A DNA stretch of 64,000 bases from Bog-473 sp963744935 (lineage in GTDB: Bacteria > Actinomycetota > Acidimicrobiia > Acidimicrobiales > RAAP-2), in contig CAVUVM010000003.1 in assembly GCA_963744935.1 (NCBI GenBank), forward strand, positions 124,001 to 188,000. The letters run 5' to 3'. The notes below the pieces were generated by a model. It was given only the letters and a program-made list of their open reading frames with translations. It did not search any database and was not told the origin of the DNA. Positions 36,082 to 44,577 of the stretch are shown here, piece by piece (positions within the stretch are counted from its first letter, which is position 1; each line of letters opens with the position of its first letter). The translations under genes were made by a program, and so were the position numbers.

Positions 36082-36652
36082 TAGGGTCCTCGTCTGCGAA
36101 ACCGCAGAGGCGCAGCGCCTTTGAGGCACGACAGCGAGCCGCGATCACAACGGATCCACAATTCCTGACGCTCGGTGCGAGGAATCGGTGTCCTCGAGCC
36201 GGAGCGATGCCGACATATCACTGGTGCCAGCCGGAAGAGAGCCCTTTGTGTCGAGTCAGCGCTGCGGGGCGACAACGAATCGGACAACGGCCCAGGGAAA
36301 CACAAAGCCGTCCATCCCTCGACACCTTTCGCTGGGGCCAAGCGTTTACTTGACCACAGCAGGGCGACGGAGCCGCCTGGACTCGCGTCGCGACCCTCTT
36401 ATCATGCGGTTGACATCGATACCCGTGTGGTACCTTCGCCCCGAAAGGCGGATACGCAGCACGAAGGCAGGCTTGGCGATTCAGCGGGCACCCTGAGGCG
36501 GACCGTTCGCAGATGTCGGCGCGGGTCCGCTGGCGGACAACAAGAGAACGGCACCATGACGCACACGAAGTGCGTTCGACGGAGGGGGGCGAACGAAGCC
36601 AGCGCCCAGACCCGCTGCCTGCCGGCGTCGCATCGCGAGTGCAGAATCTTCT

Positions 36653-36677
36653 GGATCCATCGCAGCGCGATGGATCC
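36653..36677. promoter_or_regulatory. Perfect 11-bp inverted repeat upstream of the large regulator gene
   Basis: GGATCCATCGC (36653-36663), the 3-base centre AGC, then GCGATGGATCC (36667-36677) form a perfect dyad 87 bases before the GTG start at 36765. It could be an operator for a dimeric regulator, possibly the product of the gene itself, or a hairpin in the mRNA leader. No U-run follows. Confidence 0.5.
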
Positions 36678-36764
36678 TTCGGCAAGGTGCTGGTTGTCGG
36701 CCTGCGGCGATTGAATAGACGTTCGAGGACCGGTTGTCGGCATGTACCCAGGTGATGGTGGCGG

Positions 36765-39700
36765 GTGAAGCAGCAACTAAATCACGAGGCATCTGTTCCG
36801 AGCGACCCGGCTGACCTGCACGCGTCCACCGTGCAAGCCACCCAAGAGCGCCCGGCGGACATCGACTACATCGGCGCGATCCCGATGCAGGGCGGTGCAG
36901 CGCGGCCTGCCGAAGGAAACGGGAAGGCGGGGAACCCTGGAACCGGGGCGGCGCCGGCGTCCTCGCCGCCTCTCCTCCGCTCGCCCGTCAACTCGATGAA
37001 CCTGCCCGTGGGCCTCGGACGCGAGTGCGCCCACCTCGAGAAGATGGTCAAGGATGCGGTCGACGGGCGCTGTGCGGTGACGGGGATCCACGGGCTGCCC
37101 GGCTCGGGCAAGAGCCACCTTGTCGAGACGCTCGTCGCACAGGCTGGTGGGTTTCACGATCGTCCACCTCCCCGCCGACGCCCACGACGATCATTCGGAC
37201 CCGGTGTGGTCGCAGGCGTTCGAGCGTGCCGACGCCCTCGAGCCCGAGTTCCGCAAGTCCAAGGGCCAGGACGCCAAGAGTGATCAGCTGCGCCGGTCGG
37301 TCGCCAACGCCATCCGTGCCACCGGCCGCCGCACAGGCGCACCGGTGCTGCTCGTCCTCGAGAACTGTTCCGCAGGCGCAGCAGCCCTTGGCCGACCTCG
37401 TCGCCAGCGCAGTGCTCGACCCCGAGCTCGGCGCCACCGCAATCTTCATCGTCACATGGCGTGACGACCCCGACGGCTCCACCTTGTCCTTCCAGACTTC
37501 GTTCCCAACGCACCGGTTGCGTCCCCTGACCGTCGACCAGTCCGCCGAATACCTGACCCGGCGCATCGGGGCCGCACCGGAGGCCTCGGTGCTAGCGGAG
37601 CTCTGGCGCGCCACGGGCGGCAACCCCGCCGCGATGCTCTCGGCTTGCTCGTACCTCTCCGACGAGCAGCTGCACGGGTTGGTCCCGTTCCCCGATCCCG
37701 TGCCGATCGGGCCCGAACTGGTCGAAGCGTACGGGCAGTGGGTCGAGGACCTCGATGGGGATGCCGCGACTGCGACCACGATCGCCGCAACCGCGCTGAT
37801 GTCCCTTCCCCTGCTGCAAGACGCGCTGGCGCAGGCGGACCTCGGGCTCGAGGCACTCGCTCCCGTCCTCGAGATGAAGGCCATCTCCATTCTCGGCGAC
37901 CGCGTCGAGTTCACCCACCCCCTTACCCGCGCCGCCGCCTTTCAGCAGTCGACGTCGCACCTCAAGGTGAGCGCGCGGCGAGCCGTTGCCCACGCCTACG
38001 CCAAGGCTGGATACATCGAGCGAGCGGCCCTCCAGGCGGCCCTCTCGACGACCCAACGCGACGACGACGTCGCCACCATGTGCCAGCGGGCCTCCCAGCA
38101 CGCCCTCGAACGAGGCGAGACAGACGCCGCCGCCCGGTTCGAGGTACTCGGAGCTCGCTTCGCCCAGGATCCTGAGCACGCGGCGCGCCACCTCATCCGC
38201 GCCGCGTCGCTCTTGCATGCCGCCGGCCGCCCCGACCGGGCCATGGAATGCCTCCGCCGGGTCACCCCCGTGAACTCCTCGGCGTCCATCGTGGGTCACG
38301 CCACGTACCGCGCCGGGAGGATCGCCTTCGCCACCGAGGGTGCACCGCAGTCAGCCGCGCAGATGGCGGCCGGCGCCGAAGCCAGCTCGGCTGACTCGCC
38401 CGACGACGCCATCGTCATGTGGGCTGACGCGGCGGCCAGCGCAGCCTTCATGGACCAGATGGACGAGGCGGTCCGCCACGCTCGTCAGGCGGTACTGGTG
38501 GCCGGTCCGGATCCTTCCGCCGAACGCGACCTGGCCGCTGGTGACCGCACACTCGTTGGCGATGCTGCGCACGCCCCGCGAGGGCACCGTCACGGGCGGA
38601 CAGGACAGCCTCGTGCGCCTGCTCAACTCTTCGTTGCCTTTCGCCGGTTCCCCGCAGCTCGCCTACGTGATCGGAAGCGCCGTCGTCCAGAGCGGGCCTC
38701 CGGTCCTGGTGCGCCGGTGGTTCGGCTACATGGACGATCCGGCGGCCTCGGCACAGCGGGCGCTGCTGGGCGGCGCCGTGACGATGGTCCGAGCCAAGGA
38801 GTTGCTGTCGTCGGGCCGCGTGGCCGAAGCCCTCTCTGCTGCCGACGACGCCGTGGCCCGCTTCGACGGGCTGCAGGACCGCCCGCTGCTTGCCCGTGCC
38901 CTCGGCTGGTCCACGTGGGCCCAAGCCATCGCCGGCGATGCCACCAGGGCCTTCCAAACAGCATCCCGGTTCTTCGCACTCGAGCCTGCCATGACCCGCT
39001 CCCCTCGGCTGCAGGTGCTGGCGGCACTCGCTCACTGCGAGTTGCAGCGAGGCCACGCCGATCGCGCCCGCGCCTGGTTGCGCACGATGGAGGACGAGAC
39101 CGTCACCCGCGACGGGGCCCAGACCTACGTCGACTGGCCCTTCTTCCCCACCTTCTTGCAGCTCGTTCGCTTCGCCGAGCTCGAGATGCCCACACCGGCT
39201 GGCTCCATGGCCTCCTTCGCGGTCGAGGGAGACGACGTCGATCACCTGGCGGCATGGACCGACGCCCTGTGCGGATCCGACCCGGCCGCGTCGCTGCGCC
39301 GTCTCGACACCGCGCTCCTCGCCGGACCCTCCGAGGACCCGATCCTCACTGCCCAGATGAAGTTGACGTCGGCCCTGATGCAGCATCAGCTGGGCTCGGA
39401 GGAAGTGGCCCGGTTCAACCTGACCCAAGCCGTCAGCGAGTTCGAACGTTGCGGCGCGCACGGCTGGAGGCAGCTGGCTGCTGCGCGACTGGACTCTTGG
39501 TTCCAGCGTCCGAACACCAGCGCTTCGGCCCATGCGGTCGCCGCCCACGACACAGCTCCGGCCCTGCAGCTCCAGAACGGACATCAGCCGCTGCCCACGA
39601 TGGAGCGTCCGACAGTGGCACCGATCGTGCCGCTGGCACCAGGCATCGTGCCGCCGCACGAGATCCGGCTGCTGGGCCAGTTCTCAGTGCTGCGCAACGG

Positions 39701-40358
39701 CATGGCGACCGCGGTTCCGCTCGGGCATGCCGCCCAGGCGCTGAAGGTAGTGGCGCTGTTCGGCCGCATCTCCGTCGACGAGCTGGCCGAGCTCCTCTGG
39801 CCCGGCGCCGAGCCGGGCGTGGGGACGCGACGGCTCCGCAACATCTTGTGGCGCATCAAGTCGTCCAGTGGCGACCTGCTGCGTCGCTACGACAACTTCA
39901 TCTGCTTGGAGGACGGCGTCGTCACTGACGTGTCCGTCTTCGAGGACGCCGCCGGGCTGGCCTTCAAGGAGCGCCAGGGATGCGACGCTCGCCACACCCT
40001 CGCACGTGAGGCGATCCGGCTCTATGGCGGCGAGCTGCTCCCGTCTGACCGGTACGCCGACTGGGCGACCGGCCCTCGCGAGGCGCTCGCCCAGCTCCGC
40101 TTGCAGCTCCTCGACCTGATGCTGGCGCACGCGCTGGACTCGGGGAACACGCAGGAGGCGTTGAGCCTGCTCGAGGACCTCATCGAGGCCGACCCCTACG
40201 AGGAGCGCTACTACATCCAGCTGGCGACGCTGCACCTCGACGCGGGCAACCGCAGCCGGGTGCGCGCCGCCGTCGGACGTTGCGAGCGGATGCTGGCCGA
40301 CCTCGGCGTCGAGCCGTCGAGGAAGTTCCTCGACTTCGTCGGCACTCTGCAGGACTGA
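36765..40358 (+). CDS. Giant STAND-type ATPase regulator with C-terminal OmpR-like winged helix and BTAD domain, frame broken three times
   Basis: Read through three one-base insertions (near 37140, 37366 and 38528) this is a single protein of about 1196 residues, and the start and stop are then in the same phase. It has a disordered leader, then an AAA/NACHT-like ATPase with Walker A GIHGLPGSGKS and later VLLVLEN / AIFIVTWRDD strands, as in MalT- and LuxR-family STAND regulators. A long helical TPR-like middle follows. The C-terminus has a winged helix starting HEIRLLGQFSVLRNGMAT (about 964) and a BTAD domain (about 1054-1195, ELLPSDRYADWATGPREALA). Typical SARPs carry these two domains at the N-terminus. 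It probably activates transcription on binding a ligand. The adjacent exopolysaccharide locus is the obvious candidate target. Confidence 0.8.
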
Positions 40359-40373
40359 GGCCCGCTCCTCAGC

Positions 40374-41483
40374 TCACGAGGCCTGGGCCAAGCCGAGGCC
40401 GGCCACGGTGTGCTGCTCCTCGGCGCCGACCCGCAAACCGCGGAGCACGCCGTCGTCGAAGTGGTGCGCCTCGAAGGGCACCACGGATCGCCGCATGGCA
40501 TTGACGCTCCACTCCGCCTCGTTCGCCAGGAGGAGTGCGTCGGCCCATGCCCTCGGATCCGCCCCCGCCACGAGGATGCCCGTCGTCCCGTCAACCACGG
40601 TCTCTGCGGGCCCGCCTTCTCGCGCCGCCACGACGGGCCGTCCACGCGATGCCGCCTCGAGGGGGATGTAGCCGAAGTCCTCGATCCCCGGGACCAGGAC
40701 CATGCTGTGCTTGTCGTAGGCGTCGATCAGCTCGTCGTCGGTGACGCTGCCGGCGAAGGTCACCAGCTCGGGGGCGATCGAGCGCAGGCGCTCCTCGTCG
40801 GGTCCACGACCGATGATCGTGAGAGGGATGCCGGCCAGCGCGCAGGCCCGAATCGCGATGTCGACCCGTTTGTACGGGAGGAGCCGCGAGACGACGAGGG
40901 CGCTCGGTGATCCCGAGTGGGCGCCGACCGAGCCCGCGAACCGAGAGGAGTCAAAGGGCGGGTAGAGCACCTCCGCCTCGATGCCGTAGGCCACTCGCAG
41001 GCGCTTGGCGGTCCGAGCAGAGACGGCCAGGTGCCTGCGGTGTGCGACCGCCGCCTTGCGGTCGCGGTGGCGCAAGGGGGTCGTCGCGAGCTCGAAAGAC
41101 TTCGCCACAGCCCGGTGGGAGAAGTAGGCGGCCGGGTCGTAGAGGAACCGCGGGGGCGTGTACCAGTAGACCAATGCGTCGTCGGACCTGACGTGGTGCG
41201 CGAAGGTCGATGTGGAGATGATCACCTCGTCGGCGAAAGAGAGGTCCTTCTCCCGGAACGACTTGCCGTACGAGAAGGCGCGCCGGCGGAACTTCGCTGC
41301 ATCGGCGTCGGACACGATCTGGTCGGCCCAGACCGGCAGCCGGCGGAACTCGGGGAACGTGGAGCTCGGTGCATAGGTGGACGTGACGATCACCGGGTCC
41401 TCAACCAGGCCCGCGATGTGGAGGACGACCCGCTCGGCCCCGCCGCGCTGGGTGAGGAAGTCATGGACGATGGCGGTCGTCAC
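40374..41483 (-). CDS. GT4-family glycosyltransferase
   Basis: 369 residues starting MTTAIVHDFLTQRGGAERV, the N-terminus of mannosyl- and other GT4 enzymes with the GGAE loop. ALVYWYTPPRFLYDPAAYF is typical of WbaZ/WbpZ-type relatives. The C-domain has LVVSRLLPYKRVDIAIRACA and the E-x7-E motif in GIEDFGYIPLEAASRGRPVV. It should add a sugar to a lipid-linked repeat unit in the cytosol. The start is GTG at 41481-41483. It is convergent with the regulator gene (15-base gap) and divergent from the next glycosyltransferase. Confidence 0.9.
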   Translation of the reverse strand: MTTAIVHDFLTQRGGAERVVLHIAGLVEDPVIVTSTYAPSSTFPEFRRLPVWADQIVSDADAAKFRRRAFSYGKSFREKDLSFADEVIISTSTFAHHVRSDDALVYWYTPPRFLYDPAAYFSHRAVAKSFELATTPLRHRDRKAAVAHRRHLAVSARTAKRLRVAYGIEAEVLYPPFDSSRFAGSVGAHSGSPSALVVSRLLPYKRVDIAIRACALAGIPLTIIGRGPDEERLRSIAPELVTFAGSVTDDELIDAYDKHSMVLVPGIEDFGYIPLEAASRGRPVVAAREGGPAETVVDGTTGILVAGADPRAWADALLLANEAEWSVNAMRRSVVPFEAHHFDDGVLRGLRVGAEEQHTVAGLGLAQAS

Positions 41484-41603
41484 AGGCGCTTCTCGGTGCT
41501 GTCCATGCCATCACCTTGCACAGTGCCCGTCCCACGTGCGTCGTTCTCAGCTATTTCACAGCAATTGGACGCAGGAGGGATGTCCACCTGGCATAACTGC
41601 TGG

Positions 41604-42551
41604 ATGCCGACCCTCCTGGTGGCCAGCGCCGGAGGCCACTTCGACGAGCTCCACCTCCTGCGGAGCCGTCTCGGCGTGCAGCCCGAAGAATCGACCTGGG
41701 TGACCTGGGACACGGCGCAGACCCGCTCAGCCCTCGGCTCCGAAGAGCGGATCTTCGTGGAGCGATGCCAGCCCAAGGACCTCGTCAGGGTCCTCCATGA
41801 CGGCGTCGTGGCGCGCCGCGTGCTGAGCGGCCGCCACTGGGACCGGGTCATCTCGACCGGCTCGATCGTGGCGGTGCCCTTCTTGACGGTGGCCCGGTAC
41901 TACGGGATCGCCTGCCATTACATCGAGAGCGCCGCCCGCATCACCGGGCCCTCGCTGTCGGCCCGCATCCTCGAACACATCCCCGGGGTCCATTGCTACG
42001 GCCAGTCGCGCTCGTGGACGGCGGGCCGGCGGTCCTGGCAATACCGCGGCTCGGTCTTCGACGCCTTCGACCCCGAACGCCGCGCTCCGCGTGACATCAA
42101 CAGAGTGGTGGTATCGCTCGGCACGAGCCGCTACCCGTTCCCCCGGTTGGTGACCGCCCTGCGCGCCGTCCTGCCGCAGTCGGCCGAGGTCCTGTGGCAG
42201 ATCGGCCCGACCGCCTTGGACGTTCCAGGTGTGCGTGCTCACGACCAGATGTCGCGGGAGGACCTCTCCGCCGCCATGCGCTCGGCCGACCTCGTGATCG
42301 CCCATGGTGGCGTGGGCACCGCGCTGCAAGCGATGGAGGCGGGCCACTGCCCGCTGCTCGTCCCCCGGCGGGCGAGCCGACGGGAGCACGTCGACGACCA
42401 CCAGTTCGAGGTGGCGGCAGAGCTCGCCGGGCGTGGGTTGGCCACCGTCGCCAACCCCGAGGAGATCACGCTCGACCTCCTCTCCCAGGCGAGCGCGCAA
42501 GGCGTGACGCCGAGCGCTCACGTCCCCGACTTCGTGCTCGACGAGGCGTAG
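41604..42551 (+). CDS. Alg14-Alg13-like fused glycosyltransferase (PssD/PssE-type)
   Basis: About 315 residues. The N-terminal half begins MPTLLVASAGGHFDELHLL, the Gly-Gly-His signature of Alg14/PssD membrane partners, and has RVISTGSIVAVPF. The C-terminal half is a GT28/Alg13-like catalytic domain with NRVVVSLGTSRYPFPRL, DLVIAHGGVGTALQAMEAGH and PLLVPRRASRREHVDDHQ. In most bacteria these are two proteins (PssD and PssE); here one chain carries both. It should transfer a UDP-sugar to a lipid-linked acceptor. An in-frame ATG at 41580 has a strong AGGAGG, but only one base away, so the start could be either. Confidence 0.82.
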   Translation: MPTLLVASAGGHFDELHLLRSRLGVQPEESTWVTWDTAQTRSALGSEERIFVERCQPKDLVRVLHDGVVARRVLSGRHWDRVISTGSIVAVPFLTVARYYGIACHYIESAARITGPSLSARILEHIPGVHCYGQSRSWTAGRRSWQYRGSVFDAFDPERRAPRDINRVVVSLGTSRYPFPRLVTALRAVLPQSAEVLWQIGPTALDVPGVRAHDQMSREDLSAAMRSADLVIAHGGVGTALQAMEAGHCPLLVPRRASRREHVDDHQFEVAAELAGRGLATVANPEEITLDLLSQASAQGVTPSAHVPDFVLDEA

Positions 42552-43635
42552 GCCGCCGCCGGCTCAGGGCCCACCGCTCCCCCTCCGTCCGCGTCGTGCG
42601 AGCGGTGCTTTCGAGCTGCGCATCGATACCCACACGTGGCCTTGATCCGTCGAGCCAGCTGGGCCAGCCGGACGGACACACGTCCTTGGTGCAGGCGGTC
42701 GGCCGCCGCGGCCAGGCCCATCAGCGCCCTGCTGCTCCATCCGGAACACCCTTCTCGGCCGAGGAGCGAGACAACGACGCGGAACGGACCCGAGAGCCCG
42801 TCGAGCACCGGCGCCGGACGGACCGTGGCGGCCGCATCGGCATGCTGTGTCTCGAGAAGCCAGGCTCCCTCACCCCGCTCGTGCGCGCTCGCGAGGAACG
42901 AGGCCGTCGATTGCATGTTCAGGTGCTCCGCCACGAGCCGGCGGTCGAAGATGCCGCGTTCTCCGGCGTCGCGCAGGCGCAAGCCGAAGTCAGTGTCGGC
43001 ATGCCAGCGCACGCTGAAGCGCTCCGATGGCACCCCGACGCGCAGCACCTCGTCGCGACGCACCGACACGTTGCCGAGCCATAGTCCGTCGAGCACAGTC
43101 AGCTCCCCCGACTCGAGCCGCCGGCAATGCTCGTCGTACTCGGTCGCGTACAGTCGGCTCGTCGACGAACTACCCTCGTCAAGGCGAACGGGCATGAACC
43201 CAACCACGACCAGCCCGTGGGTGCCGGCGTGGTGCCGGGCGTGGGCTGACACGAGACCGGGGCCGGCAATGACGTCATCGTCCATGAGCAACACGACGTC
43301 CCCCACGCAGGCCTCCACGCCCACCTGCAGGGCAGCCATCTGCCCGACCCCCTCGGTCGCGATGGGTCGAACCTTCGGGTACGCCTGCCTCAGCTCTTCG
43401 ACGTCGCGCGGTACGAGCCGTCGACGTCACCGTCGATCACGACGAGCACTTCGGTCGTGGCAGCATCCTCGGCCACGGCGCTGACGAACCGACGAAGCAG
43501 GTGACGGCGGTTCCGCGAGGCAACGACGACCGACACCGTCGGAAGAGAGACCGGCCCCCCGTCGCGTTCATTGCGTGGGGCGCTGTCAGTGGCCGCTCCC
43601 GCGAGATCGCCCAAGCCCTCGGAGGGGAGGCTCAT
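42518..43635 (-). CDS. GT2-family glycosyltransferase, frame broken once
   Basis: The N-terminal GT-A part reads TVSVVVASRNRRHLLRRFV, then VLVVIDGDVDGS. After a one-base loss near 43400-43425 it continues DVEELRQAYPKVRPI and MAALQVGVEACVGDVVLLMD, with the DDD metal-binding motif, and SVRRDEVLRVGVPSERFSVR, WHADTDFGLRLRDAGER. The full length with the ATG at 43635 is about 372 residues. An in-frame GTG at 43536 starts right before the first strand and overlaps the divergent gene less, so it may be the true start. The C-terminal 34 bases overlap the convergent gene. The acceptor is unknown. Confidence 0.78.
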
Positions 43636-44577
43636 TGCCTATTTCCCCCGGAAGCAGCATGGCGGCCGCATCCCATCATCCGCTACATGCTGTGCACCGT
43701 CGATACCGTGCTCTACGTCCTGCGCCGACGGCCTCGCAGTCTCATCGTGACGAATCCGCCGGTGGTGGCCGGCCTCGTGACTCTGGCCCTCGGGCGGCTC
43801 ATTGGCAGCCCGGTCGCGCTCGACAGCCATCCGGGCGCCTTTGGCGCGCAGGGCGATTCGGTGTCGGCCCGGCTCCAAGCCGTCAACCGATGGCTGGTTC
43901 GTCACGTCGACGGGTGCATCGTCGCGTCGGAACCCTGGGTCGAACAGGTTCGAGCGTGGGGCGGCGCAGCCGTCGAGCTGCACGAGGCGCCCGGGCTCGA
44001 CGCTCCAGCCCGCTCCGAACCGCGGAAGGGGCAACTTCGCTTTCTCTGCGTGGGCCGGCTCGTGCCTGACGAGCCGTTCGAGGAGATGATCCGCGCCGCC
44101 GGACTTGTGCCCGACTGCGCCTTCTTCGTCACGGGGCATGTCGAGCGCGTTCCCGGGCTGCGCGACCAGGCCCCGCCGAACGTGACCTTCACCGGGTTCC
44201 TGGCGAGCGAGGAATACGAGCGCGCTGTGCTCGACGCCGACGTCATCATGACGCTGACGACAGAACCGAGCTCCATCATGCGAGCGGCCTACGAGGCGGT
44301 CTACGCCCGCCGGCCCCTCATCGTGACGGACTGGCCCCTCGGTCGCGAGATGTTCCCCTACGCGGTGCACGTCCGCAACGACACCCAGTCCATCGCGGAG
44401 GGGATCAGGCTGGCCCGCGATGAGATCGAGGCGTTGGTGGGCATGACCGACGAGGCGCGCGCGGTGCAGCTGGCTCGATGGTCGACGCAGATCCCGCACC
44501 TGTGCAGGATGCTGCAACTCTCGGGTCACGAGGGTGATGGCTCGAGCGAGGGTGAAGGTTCGTACGCGGGGGCCTGA
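43501..44577 (+). CDS. Glycosyltransferase, GT-B type (GT4-like)
   Basis: 358 residues. The N-domain has VAFIAWGAVSGRSREIAQAL, SLIVTNPPVVAGLVTLALG and SPVALDSHPGAFGA. The C-domain has LRFLCVGRLVPDEPFEEMIR, VTFTGFLASEEYERAVLDA and a terminal MRAAYEAVYARRPLIVTDWP nucleotide-sugar site. The E-x7-E motif is degenerate, so the family assignment is tentative. The only start before the first strand is the GTG at 43501, which makes it overlap head-to-head with the GT2 gene on the other strand. The end overlaps the WbaP-like gene by 52 bases. Confidence 0.78.
   Translation: MTAVPRGNDDRHRRKRDRPPVAFIAWGAVSGRSREIAQALGGEAHCLFPPEAAWRPHPIIRYMLCTVDTVLYVLRRRPRSLIVTNPPVVAGLVTLALGRLIGSPVALDSHPGAFGAQGDSVSARLQAVNRWLVRHVDGCIVASEPWVEQVRAWGGAAVELHEAPGLDAPARSEPRKGQLRFLCVGRLVPDEPFEEMIRAAGLVPDCAFFVTGHVERVPGLRDQAPPNVTFTGFLASEEYERAVLDADVIMTLTTEPSSIMRAAYEAVYARRPLIVTDWPLGREMFPYAVHVRNDTQSIAEGIRLARDEIEALVGMTDEARAVQLARWSTQIPHLCRMLQLSGHEGDGSSEGEGSYAGA

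Larger units (their letters stand above)
36038..36764. other. Non-coding stretch of 727 bases with many inverted repeats
   Basis: No reading frame here shows the codon pattern of the neighbours, and the GC content looks lower than in flanking genes. It contains a hairpin series at 36050-36185, two mutually exclusive stems at 36244-36325, a perfect 25-base palindrome at 36653-36677 and a possible promoter (TTGACA at 36410, TACCTT at 36431, 15-base spacing). It lies between the lysozyme-like gene and the giant regulator, and may be a long regulated leader or hold a small RNA. Confidence 0.5.

Noticed and set aside
36081..36341. Minus-strand open frame with a GSRTPIPRT-like segment
   Set aside because: Covers hairpin-rich non-coding DNA, has no start signal and lacks the codon pattern of the neighbours.
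36175..36714. A 179-codon plus-strand open frame in the non-coding stretch
   Set aside because: Irregular composition with scattered Cys, Arg and His, no ribosome site, and it runs through the perfect dyad at 36653.
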